Shown here piece after piece: positions 12,599 to 21,399 of a stretch of DNA of 64,000 bases. Source of the DNA: Dryas octopetala. Taxonomy: Eukaryota > Streptophyta > Magnoliopsida > Rosales > Rosaceae. The notes beneath the pieces were generated by a model. It did not search any database, had not been told where the DNA came from, and worked only from the letters and a program-made list of their open reading frames with translations. The stretch spans positions 19,390,910 through 19,454,909 of the forward strand of contig OY992839.1 in the NCBI GenBank assembly GCA_963921425.1. Reading direction: 5' to 3'. How positions within the stretch are numbered: position 1 is the first letter of the stretch; the number at the start of each line of letters is the position of its first letter. Made by a program: the position numbers and the translations under genes.

Positions 12599-12836
12599 TT
12601 AGATTGGCGATGGGTGACTAGGTGAGAGTCGGGACGGACGATGGGTTATAAATAGAGAGGATGGTGGTGAGACAGAGAGATGGAGGCCACGATGAGATAG
12701 AGAGAGGATGGTGGTGAGACGGAGGGAGGGAGACGACGGTGATGGCGATGGCGATGGTGATGGCGTCGGCGACGGCGACTGCATGAGACAGAGAGATGGA
12801 TGAGACGAGAGAGGATGCGGCGAGAGAGAGAGAGAA

Positions 12837-12871
<35 letters not shown>

Positions 12872-12974
12872 CTGAGGGTCGAGGGAGGCGTGCGATGCGA
12901 GTGTGAGGGAATGTGTGTGTTTGATCGAGAGGCCAGTGAGGGATATCGTGACTTGGGTTAGGAAACTCAGCCAA
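12599..12974. repeat. GA-rich and GATGGC simple-repeat tract
   Basis: This is a purine-rich block with a (GA)n run at about 12838-12870 and a GATGGC-type repeat near 12737-12780. Ser/Pro-rich ORFs on the minus strand are artefacts. It lies where the leader of the minus-strand CACTA transcript would be, resembling the GA/TC-rich leaders common in plants. Confidence 0.6.
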
Positions 12975-13311
12975 AATTTTTAAGTTGGGGGAAACGTGTT
13001 TTTTAAGGTGAAATATAGTTATCAGTTATGATTTTTACATATCAGTTTTATCTATTTGTTAATCAAAAATGTAAAATTAAGATATCGAAAAAAAAAATGG
13101 TAATATGTTAATGAATTAAGACATCGTTTAAAAAATTAACTGATATCTAAAAATTTATAATATCGGTTTATATAAAAACTATTATTAAAATAGTGATATG
13201 TATTAAGGTTTTTCTTGTAGTGTTTTATGATGAATAAAACGATACAGAGCTTTCTCTCATCTTTCTTTGGTTTCAATACTTTGATTCTCTATTTTCTTGC
13301 TATTGTGAACA

Positions 13312-13448
13312 GGACCTCTTACTGCTGTTGTTTCATTGTTGTTTGCAAATGCTGCAGGGTTTTCTAGTGTTAGGCTTGTTCTAGCTTAGTTAATTTGTTT
13401 TCTTTTTGGGCTTCGGCCCCCTTACACAAAAAAAAAAAAAAAAAAAAA
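13312..13448 (+). mobile_element. Probable LINE 3' end with poly(A) tail
   Basis: TTTTCTTTTTGGGCTTCGGC followed by CCCTTACAC and a run of about 22 A (13427-13448) resembles the 3' terminus of plant L1-type LINEs. Only the 3' end is present and no reverse-transcriptase domain is seen. The identification rests on this terminal motif alone. Confidence 0.4.
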
Positions 13449-13569
13449 TTGTTGACCAATAATATTCCAAGCACTACAACTTTTATATGCTTAAATGGGC
13501 ACAAATTATTGATACCAGACATACATGGTTTACAGAAAATAAAGTTACAAAAATTATTGTATATGATTG

Positions 13570-13745
13570 TAACGTCCCATGACATGTTGACATGGTGTTA
13601 CTAATTCACTCAATTTGTAACACGTATACAATTTTAAACGTATTGTTTAGGGTGTAAGGGTTTTAGATACTAATAATTGTGCACTTGTCTTAATTAAAGT
13701 GAATTAGTAACACTACATCAGTACGTGTTACGATGACATACAATA
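13570..13745. repeat. Small stem-loop MITE-like repeat
   Basis: TGTTACTAATTCACT (near 13595) and AGTGAATTAGTAACAC (near 13700) are inverted copies within a roughly 175-bp block whose outer ends (TAACGTCCCATGACAT; ACGATGACATA) are also roughly complementary. It lies downstream of the original stop codon of gene copy 1. No clear target duplication was found. Confidence 0.4.
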
Positions 13746-13776
13746 GTTTCTCGTAAAGTTATAGATAAACTTGTTA

Positions 13777-13797
13777 CTACCTTGTACTCCTTAGGAT
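13777..13797 (-). pseudogene. Displaced original last codons of pathogen-related gene copy 1
   Basis: Read on the minus strand, this short stretch gives R-S-T-R-stop after the target-site codons. It corresponds to the R-S-T-G-stop end of copy 2 (26037-26060). It is separated from the rest of exon 4 by the 809-bp element 13798-14606, so it can no longer be translated in continuity. Confidence 0.8.
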
Positions 13798-14606
13798 TAA
13801 GGTTGAAAATATCAAAAATTTCTTAAATATTGATCCTCAAATTTATATATATATATATATCGATATTGAAAAATATCGGTGTAAGTCAATGAAAACATAT
13901 GATTTTTTTTCTATCGACCGGACTAAGAGTAAAAGAAGGTTTAATAAAACTCTAAGGAATATATGTATTAAACAAATAAATTTCATAAACTAGTATATGT
14001 TTAATAAATATATGATATGTAGGAGGACATTAGGAGAATAAAGTATAAAATATCTAAATATAATACCCAAATAACATAACCCTTGATTAACCTAAATAAC
14101 ATAACTCATATCACCAAACTCATAGTTTATATTGAGTGAGAAATTCTTCAATATGGCTACTTCACCATATTAAATCACTAAAATATTACATTAAAAAGTC
14201 CCATTAAAGTAAATCTATTGCCCATAACCTAATTATACTGACCCACATTATTAACCCACCCACAATTACAAACAACTCACTAGCCAATGTACCAGCCCAC
14301 CATCAGCAATAGCCCACATTTTTAACCTTGCCCACAAATTAATTAAAACAGCAGATGTGGCAACAGAGTAATAGAGAGAGAGAGAGAACATAGTAATAGA
14401 CAGACAGACAGAGAGAGCGATGTCGACAAGAAAGGGATCCAAATTGCCGATAGCTCGTCCATTTCTCCGATAGCTTGCCAATCTGTCCGAGAACTCGCCA
14501 GCTGATATATCAGTGAAATATCTTACATGCCATTTACATATCAACAACTGAAAAAGCTGATATCTTGGCAGAAATATCGCCGATATGGTCGATCTTTTCA
14601 TCCTTG
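13798..14606. mobile_element. hAT-like element inserted in exon 4 of pathogen-related gene copy 1
   Basis: Ends TAAGGTTGAAAATATC (13798) and GATCTTTTCATCCTTG (to 14606) form imperfect inverted repeats and are flanked by a perfect 8-bp duplication CTTAGGAT (13790-13797, 14607-14614). The paralogue at 26049-26065 shows the unoccupied site. Subterminal ATATCGGCGATATT-like palindromes (13855-13880, 14560-14590) parallel the GAAATTTCG palindromes of the CAAGG family, suggesting a related group. No transposase is encoded. The element contributes the last codons of copy 1. Confidence 0.85.
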
Positions 14607-17600
14607 CTTAGGATAGGGCAGCTTGAAGCTATCTCTTCGGAAGAAGTACTCAATTTTGCACCCTTCAAGAGAGCTCCAAGTAGTTGTCCAAGGTCATAAA
14701 AGAACTCCACCTTCACGATTTTGTTGTGCTCGTCCACCTGTTAGTTTGGTCCAAATAAACAGGCAGAGATAAAACAATAACATTAGTTGTATTAAATTTT
14801 TAGGTGAAAGAAAGGAAAATAATATATATATATATAGAAGCGCTCTCAAGTTAACCAGTTAATTAGATAATACGAGATTTATTATCTTTTTTGGTCCACC
14901 AAATATGTAATCTCATAATTCAAATTGTTCATTTTTATGCTGCACTTCATAGATTTTCGCAAAAAATCAACTAGCTTTAATTTGCACAAGCAGAGGGAGA
15001 AGTACCTCAAAAATGGCCATTCCATAGACTTCCACAAGTTCTCCAGTTGGGGCATGGCCCTTGAAAGGGCCCTCCATGTAACCCCTGTGCCTGAATTTGT
15101 ACACAATCTGTGGTGGCCCAAAATAGACTTGGAGGATCTCCAAGGCAAACCCACGAGGGAATGTTGTTGTGAAAGCCTTATGAGATGACTCCGCTGTTTC
15201 CTTATCAGGATTATAGCCCCTCAGATTCTCGGGCAGTGAGGTCTGAAGCAAGGGGTTATAGCCACCTCCAAGTTTGGCTATTTCTTCAAGGGTTATGCCT
15301 TTCCTTCCTGTCCATTAATTAATAATTTTCAATTTAATAATTAATTTTTATTGAGGAAGAAGACTCTAAGTGATTGACATCCCTTGAATGTAGGGATTTT
15401 ATGTATATGGGATAGAAATTATAGAGAATACGTTTCCTATTCTAAGTAGACGTGTTGAACAAGAATAGGGTTGCTATTGTATATAAGGATGTAATCTGTC
15501 TTTGAATTTGACATTATTGAAAATCACTTTCAACCATAATCTTTACATGGTATCAGAGCAAATACGCTCTTGAGACCTGGAATTCTAAAAACCCTAGAGA
15601 AACACAAATCTTACCCCAATGGCTGAAGAGGATGCATCCAAAGCCGTGATTCAATCTGAGTCGCAGGGATCAAAGTCCAAAACGCCTTGGGAAAATTCGA
15701 ATCATCCACTCTGTATCCTTCCTTCGGATCAGCCAGGGACTGTCCTTGCTGAAATTCTGGAGGGAGATAACTACGTGACATGGGAGAGTTCGATGCAAAT
15801 GGCTCTCGTGATTAAGAACAAGATGGGGTTCATTGATGGATCCCAAGAGAAACCAACTCACAACCCTCCCGAGCAGCTGCAATGGGAGAGATGCAACACA
15901 CTGGTAAAATCTTGGCTTATAGTTGCGATGTCAAAAGAAATTTCAAAAAGTGTGATTCATTGCAAGACTGCCAAAGCTGTTTGGGATGAATTAAAGGAGA
16001 GATTTGCTCAAGTCAATACAGTCTCTCTTTATGAACTGGAATCTTCCATATATACTTGTGAACAGGGAACGAGCTCCGTAACCACATTCTTTACGAAGCT
16101 TAAAGGCCTCTGGGATCAAAAGGAGGCGCTCTGTAAACTTCCAACTTGCACTTGTGATGCGAATGAAGCTGTGAAGAGTTATGTAGACACTCAGATGACA
16201 TTGAAGTTTCTAATGGGTTTAAATGATAATTTTGCTCAAACCAGAAGCAACATTATAGGAATGGAACCTTTTTCCAATTTAAACAAGGCATATTCTTTAG
16301 CACTGCGACATGAGAAGCAACTGGAGGTATCAGGTACCAAGCCAACTGCTGCAACTGAAAGTACTGCGTTTGCAGTCAAGAAGTCTGGAGGAGAAGGGAA
16401 TCGGTTCACTCAAGAAGGCACAAGGGCAAGAAGATGGTGTGAAAAGTGCAAAGTGGACAACCATGATACTCAATACTGTAGAGCACACATAACGTGTACC
16501 TTATGTGAAGGAACTGGTCATTCCTACAATTTTTGTAGGCGGAGAAAGAAGCTGATGGGGGAAACCCCAAATAATGGGAAGCGAGAAGGACAGAACTCTA
16601 AGTCCAGGGCCAATTTCGTTGGTGACGGAAAAGAAGGAGACATGACTGACTTTCCTCTTTCACAAGGGGAGTGTCAACAAATGATTGGGCTATTAAACAA
16701 GATCAAGAATGGGGCTGGTAATTCCAATGAAGGCAGACACCTATTGGAGATGCTGAATTCATCAACTTCTTCTTCCACAAATCTTGTCGGTAACATTCCA
16801 AATTATGAGGAGATGTCAGGTACAAGCAGTTTCACAAAATAATAAGCAAGTAGTATGGATATTGGATAGTGGTGCCAGTGATCATGTGGTATGCAATTTT
16901 GATTTACTCACCCATGTTAAAGCGGTGCATAACCGCAGCGTGCGTCTACCTAATAACACCAGGTTGCACGTGTCACATATTGGGACAGTTCGTTTTTCAC
17001 CCAACTTCACACTCCACAACGTCCTATGTGTTCCCCTATTTTACTTGAATCTCATATCTGTGAGCAAGCTAGTATTGGATTCTTTTTACGTGACTATATT
17101 CATTCGACGAGTTTGTTTTGTACAGGACCTTCGCTCGGGCGCGGTGATTGGGACGGGAGCTGAACGGGAAGGGCTTTACTGTCTTACAATGCCTAAGGAA
17201 GGAACATGCAACGTCGTCCACACCAAACAACAAGAACCTTGGCATGAATGATTAGGCCATCCATCTCGCAAAGTTTCATCGTTATTTCCCTTCTTGCATA
17301 ATAAAGCTTGTGATTCAAGTCGTTGTTCAATTTGTCCTCTAGCCAAACAAACTTGCAATCCATTTCCTTTGAGTACTTCTATTAGTAATAGTTGTTTTGA
17401 ATTAATTCATGTTGATATTTGGGGTGGGTACCATATTTCCACTATTTCTGGTGCTAAGTATTTCCTCACTATAGTTGATGATCACACAAGGTGCACTTGG
17501 GTTTACCTTATGCATAACAAATCAGAAGCTAGGCAGTTACTCATTTCTTTCATTTGCATGGTCGAAACACAATTTGATACCAAAGTTAAAATTGTTAGGA

Positions 17601-20600
17601 GTGATAATGGTCCGGAATTTCAATGTGTTGATTTTTATTCTTCAAAGGGAATTTTGCATCAAACAAGTTGTGTTAACACACCACAACAAAATGGTATCGC
17701 TGAACGCAAACATCGTCATCTTCTCAATGTAGCTCGGGCACTCCTCTTCCAATCCAATCTTCCTAAAGAATTTTGGGGTGATGCCATACTCACTGCTGCT
17801 TATCTGATTAACCGTACCCCATCGTCCGTTTTACAAGGACAAACTCCATTCGAAAAACTCTTCCACAAAGCGCCTACTTATACCCATTTGCGAGTTTTTG
17901 GATGTCGCTGTTTTGTTTCCTCTCATCCACTCAAACTGAGTAAATTTGACCCTCGGTCAAGGGAATGTATTTTTCTAGGATATCCTAGTAATCAAAAGGG
18001 GTACAAAGTCTACTGCATTGAAGAACAGAAAACACTAGTTTCTCGGGATGTCATATTTTTTGAGCATGAGTTTCCTAGTCCAACTCCAAGTCTATCTTCC
18101 GCATCAGTTCCACATAAGAATCCCCTTCGGTTTACTCCTCTCCCATTGCCCCTCAGTTCCCACAACCTTCCTATTTGTGAGGACGATGCTCCTGAGCCCA
18201 CTCCTGAGCCAACTCCTCTCATTTCTGCTGACATACAAGCCGATCTCTCTACACCTTCTTCTTCTACTCCACACGCACCCATCACTGCCAACACCCCATC
18301 ACCAGACATCTCTCCATCAACAGTCATCTCTCCACATCCTCCTGCGCCACCACCAAATACTTCCGCTCCTGATCCGCCTCCCCGACGGTCCAGCCGCGCC
18401 ACCACAGTACCCACTACGTTGCAGGACTTCCATATTGAGGCCAAGCTTCCTTCCCGCTCCCCATCGTCACCATCTCCGAGCACCGAAGGTTCCTCTGGTA
18501 CGCATCATTCTCTTGCTCAGGTTCTTTCTTATGCACAACTTTCACAGGATCATAGAAACTTTGTGGCTAACATTTCCCTTGTCAAAGAGCCTCACACTTT
18601 TTCTCAGGCTGCCACTGACCCCAAATGGCGTGAGGCCATGAACAATGAGATTGCTGCTCTCCAACTCAACAAGACTTGGAGTATAGTTCCTCTTCCACCC
18701 GGGAAGAAGGCTATTGGATGTAAGTGGGTATACAAGGTGAAGTACAACCCTGATGGAACTGTTGAACGGTATAAAGCAAGACTCGTCGCGAAGGGCTATA
18801 GTCAAGTGGAAGGGATTGATTATCACGAGACATTTGCACCCGTCGCAAAATTGACTACAGTCCGGGTCCTTCTCAGCTTGGCTGCCATGCAAAATTGGCA
18901 TGTACATCAACTAGACGTTAACAATGCTTTCCTACAAGGTGATCTTTCTGAAGAAGTCTACATGGAAGTTCCTCCTGGTTTTGGACGAAAGGGGGAGAAC
19001 AATTTCTGCCGTCTGCACAAGTCGTTGTATGGACTCAAGCAGGCTTCCCGCCAGTGGTTCTTGAAACTTTCTGCTGCTCTTCACACCGGTGGCTTTCGTC
19101 AATCTTGGGCAGACTACTCTTTATTCGTCCGCAACCAGCAGGGAAGGTGTACAGTTTTATTAGTATATGTGGACGATGTGATTGTGGCAGGAAACAATTT
19201 AGAAGACTTGTTGAAGACAAAGCATTTTCTTGCAAAGTGCTTCAAGTTAAAGGACTTGGGCAAACTCCGATACTTCCTTGGCATAGAAGTGGCACGGTCG
19301 GACAAAGGGATGGTACTCAGCCAACGCAAATATGCATTGGAAATCCTAGAAGACTCTGGTTTCTTGGGAGCTAAGACTTCGAAAGCTCCTTTTGACCAAA
19401 ATTTGCAACTGACACATGAAGAAGGAACTGAGCTTGCTGATGCGTCTTAATACCGTAGACTCGTGGGTAGGCTTATATACCTAACCATAACCAGGCCCGA
19501 TCTTGCATATTCAGTGCATGTCTTGAGTCAGTACATGCACAAACCTCGGAAGCCGCACCTAGAAGCTACGCACAAGGTATTACGGTATGTCAAGCATACT
19601 CCAGGGCAAGGAATTCTCTTGCCTTCCTATGGACGGTTGGAACTAGAAGCTTTTTGTGACGCTGATTGGGCACGTTGCAAAGATACTCGAAGATCCACCA
19701 CGGGTTATTGCATTTTCTTTGGCAATTCTCTTGTTTCGTGGAAGTCAAAGAAGCAGAGCACGGTGTCCAGGTCCAGCGCTGAAGCAGAATACAGATCGAT
19801 GGCCACCACAAGCTGTGAAGTAACTTGGCTTCGCAGCTTACTTTGAGACCTATATGTTCCACAGAGCAAACCCACCAGGTTATTTTGTGACAACAAAGCA
19901 GCAATTCATATCTCATCAAATTCGGTTTTCCATGAGAGGACTAAACACATCGAAATTGATTGTCATGTTGTAAGAGAGAAGGTGCAACGTGGAGTAATCA
20001 AAACGCAGTACATTCGAAGCAGTGAGCAACCAGCAGATCTCTTCACCAAACCACTGATTTTGAAACAGTTCAAAATGCTATTACGCAAGTTGGGTGTCAT
20101 CAATATCCACTCCAACTTGAGGGGGAGTATTGAGGAAGAAGACTCTAAGTGATTGACATCCCTTGAATGTAGGGATTTTATGTATATGGGATAGAAATTA
20201 TAGAGAATACGTTTCCTATTCTAAGTATACGTGTTGAACAAGAATAGGGTTGCTATTGTATATAAGGATGTAATCTGTCTTTGAATTTGACATTATTGAA
20301 AATCACTTTCAACCATAATCTTTACAATTTTTATTGAAACCATTTAATAATTATCTAATTATTAAGAACAGAACTTTTATCACTAAATAATAATTAATAA
20401 TATTACCATTTAGGCTGAAAGTGTAATTGTTGGGATCAAGTGTCTTGAAATCTTCAAGGCTGGCCTTATGGAAAAGCTCCATTTCCCACGTCTTTACAAG
20501 GTTCTGCACCTCTTCTTCTAGTGACCCAGATGGCCATATCTTCCATCAATAAAAGTTTCACATATTAAATGATTAATTATGAAAATATAACATACACTAA

Positions 20601-20715
20601 CGTAGTTAACAACATCATAGTTGGAAGGGGCACCAAACTTCCACTTAGTGCTCTTTTCTCCTTCACCAGTCAAATAGGAACGGTACTTGTCTCCCTCAAC
20701 ACTTGAAGATGCCAT
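14534..20715 (-). CDS. Pathogen-related protein, copy 1, remodelled by transposons (possible pseudogene)
   Basis: This is a paralogue of the intact gene at 26037-27654. The exons I read are 20715-20602 ([14 protein letters not shown]..., 38 codons), 20539-20407, 15307-15006 and 14737-14534. All are open and together encode about 250 aa. Several things are odd. Exon 1 stops 8 residues early: the LFEEGRTK segment and most of intron 1 are deleted, leaving a 62-bp intron that must use a GTTAGT donor. Intron 2 has grown from about 100 bp to 5.1 kb through a Copia insertion. Exon 4 is cut by an 809-bp hAT-like element, so the last native residues are replaced by about 21 transposon-derived ones ending at 14534. 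A MITE sits between TATA box and ATG. The family (SnoaL/NTF2-like fold, pathogen-inducible in cereals, biochemical role unknown) is assigned from exon 3, with [10 protein letters not shown] and FKGHAPTG. It may be expressed in altered form or dead; the sequence alone cannot decide. Confidence 0.65.
15352..15547 (+). repeat. 5' LTR of the intron-2 Copia element
   Basis: It starts TGAGGAAGAAGACTC and ends AATCTTTACA (TG...CA termini). By eye it differs from the 3' LTR at one position of 196 (G at 15449, T at 20228). Confidence 0.95.
15619..16842 (+). pseudogene. Copia gag (capsid-nucleocapsid) part of the broken polyprotein
   Basis: 407 codons. The N-terminal region (about residues 35-75, with [14 protein letters not shown]) is the Copia gag N-terminal domain, followed by the UBN2-type capsid region. 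Two CCHC zinc knuckles, C-x2-C-x4-H-x4-C, start at about residues 274 and 293. Gag packages the retrotransposon RNA in cytoplasmic virus-like particles. The frame ends at tandem TAA codons (16840-16845), while the pol frame (+1) is already open from 16784. A single-base shift within about 16784-16842 therefore separates gag from protease. Plant Copia elements normally use one ORF, so this is probably a mutation rather than programmed shifting. Confidence 0.9.
16784..17251 (+). pseudogene. Copia aspartic protease segment
   Basis: The retropepsin active site appears as [10 protein letters not shown] near residues 25-35, followed by the conserved hydrophobic stretch and the start of the GAG-pre-integrase region (REGLYCL). 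The frame is stopped by TGA at 17249-17251, within the otherwise typical W-H-x-x-L-G-H zinc-binding motif. The substitution fits a C-to-T change. It is in the same frame as the downstream integrase and reverse transcriptase. Confidence 0.9.
17252..19450 (+). pseudogene. Copia integrase and reverse transcriptase segment
   Basis: The frame resumes directly after the TGA with L-G-H-P-S, then a CSICPLAK zinc-finger half. The integrase catalytic aspartates lie in HVDIWGG and RSDNGPEF and the glutamate in [11 protein letters not shown] Ser/Pro-rich linker follows (about 18080-18500). The reverse transcriptase has [31 protein letters not shown] and the catalytic [15 protein letters not shown] at 19448-19450, consistent with CAA-to-TAA, interrupts it before the RNase H connection. 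Confidence 0.95.
19451..20152 (+). pseudogene. Copia RNase H segment
   Basis: After the TAA the frame continues [20 protein letters not shown], then [19 protein letters not shown] and [11 protein letters not shown], all hallmarks of Copia RNase H. A third in-frame stop, TGA at 19844-19846, interrupts it. The frame then goes on through [11 protein letters not shown] and [10 protein letters not shown] to the natural stop at 20150-20152 inside the 3' LTR. Confidence 0.9.
20131..20326 (+). repeat. 3' LTR of the intron-2 Copia element
   Basis: Same length and termini as the 5' LTR, with one visible mismatch. The polyprotein frame runs about 20 bases into it before its natural stop at 20150-20152. 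Confidence 0.95.
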
Positions 20716-20761
20716 AATGCTCATATGGTATAGGAACCAGACTGCTGGATCATATGTTTTA

Positions 20762-21127
20762 GGGTTAAATACAAAAATGGTCCACGAACTTTACAGTGAA
20801 TTTCAATTTGGTCCACTATCTATAAAAAGTGTCAATTTGGTCCACGAACTTTGTAAGTTGTATCAAAGCAGTACAAACGTTAACTTCCATCGAAAAATTT
20901 AACGAAAACTGGTCATGTGCACAACAAATGACCAAATTTTCAGAGGCATTTTCGTCCGTTCCTTACATTTTCATGTGACCAATTTCGTTAATTTTCTGAT
21001 AAAAGTTAGCGTTTGTACTGGTTTGGTACAACTTGGAAAGTTTGTGGACTAAATTGACACTTTTTATAGTTAGTGGATTAAATTGAGACTCATTGTAAAG
21101 TTTGTGGACCATTTTTGTATTTAACCC
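20762..21127. mobile_element. Mutator-type MITE in the 5' leader of gene copy 1
   Basis: 366 bp with long inverted ends: GGGTTAAATACAAAAATGGT at the left and its complement at the right, continuing inward for well over 100 bp. It is flanked by a 9-bp duplication TATGTTTTA / TATGTTTTG (20753-20761, 21128-21136; one mismatch), the Mutator signature. The corresponding stretch of copy 2 lacks it. The only ORF inside is spurious. Confidence 0.9.
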
Positions 21128-21146
21128 TATGTTTTGAGTACTTGTA

Positions 21147-21156
21147 ATTATATAGG
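21147..21156 (-). promoter_or_regulatory. Probable TATA box of pathogen-related copy 1
   Basis: Minus-strand CCTATATAAT is identical to the motif about 80 bp upstream of the ATG in copy 2. Here the MITE at 20762-21127 pushes it to about 430 bp upstream of the ATG (20715). Confidence 0.55.
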
Positions 21157-21399
21157 CAAAAGAAATTATTACAGCTAAGATTAAAAATTAATTTACCTGC
21201 CACATCATTTACAGTAGGTGTCATAGTACCACACACAAGTCATCTATGACATAATTAATGAGTGGAAAATAACTTACCTATCCCCGTGTTAGGGGATAGG
21301 TGGTATCACAAGAGAGAGAGAGAGGAAGTGAGAAAGAGAGAGAGAAAGGAAGAGAGGGGGGGCTGGGGATAGCAGCTGGCATCCCTTAGGATGCAGGTA

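Larger units (their letters stand above)
9095..13222. mobile_element. CACTA (EnSpm) element, 4.1 kb, non-autonomous
   Basis: Perfect terminal inverted repeats CACTACAAGAAAAACCTTAA (9095) and TTAAGGTTTTTCTTGTAGTG (to 13222) are flanked by the 3-bp duplication TTT (9092-9094, 13223-13225). Subterminal regions are filled with ATATCGGTT-like motifs on both sides, including a 43-bp tandem array on the left. No TNPD/TNPA-type transposase is recognisable. Inside are three minus-strand exons of a Ulp1-like protease and a GA-rich stretch (12600-12900) followed leftward by T/A-rich DNA that looks like a promoter and 5' leader for a minus-strand transcript. Confidence 0.9.
8878..13311 (+). mobile_element. 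Copia 3' end: last codons, polypurine tract and 3' LTR split by a CACTA element
   Basis: After the solo LTR the Copia tail continues to a purine primer GAGGTTGAGGGGGGA (8926-8940). The LTR start TGATAGGCAGTTAG follows at 8941. The LTR is interrupted at 9095 by the CACTA element and resumes at 13226, ending near TATTGTGAACA (13311). Joined, the LTR would be about 240 bp. The 5' half of the retrotransposon is not in the window. Confidence 0.65.
15344..20334 (+). mobile_element. Ty1/Copia retrotransposon in intron 2 of copy 1
   Basis: The element proper is 15352-20326 (4,975 bp), with 196-bp LTRs flanked by the matching 8-bp sequence ATTTTTAT (15344-15351 and 20327-20334). Copia duplications are usually 5 bp, so this one is unusually long or partly chance. 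A primer-binding site TGGTATCAGAGC, complementary to initiator Met-tRNA, follows the 5' LTR directly at 15548. A purine tract TTGAGGGGGAGTAT precedes the 3' LTR. Domain order gag, protease, integrase, reverse transcriptase, RNase H is that of Copia. The short LTR suggests an Ale/Retrofit-like lineage (inference). It is antisense to the host gene. Confidence 0.95.

Noticed and set aside
14882..15251. Separate genes suggested by several overlapping ORFs
   Set aside because: The supported reading is exon 3 of the minus-strand pathogen-related gene; the other frames and the plus-strand ORF are shadows.
18010..18641. 157-aa minus and 197-aa plus ORFs within the Copia linker
   Set aside because: Shadows of the Ser/Pro-rich integrase-to-reverse-transcriptase linker in other frames.
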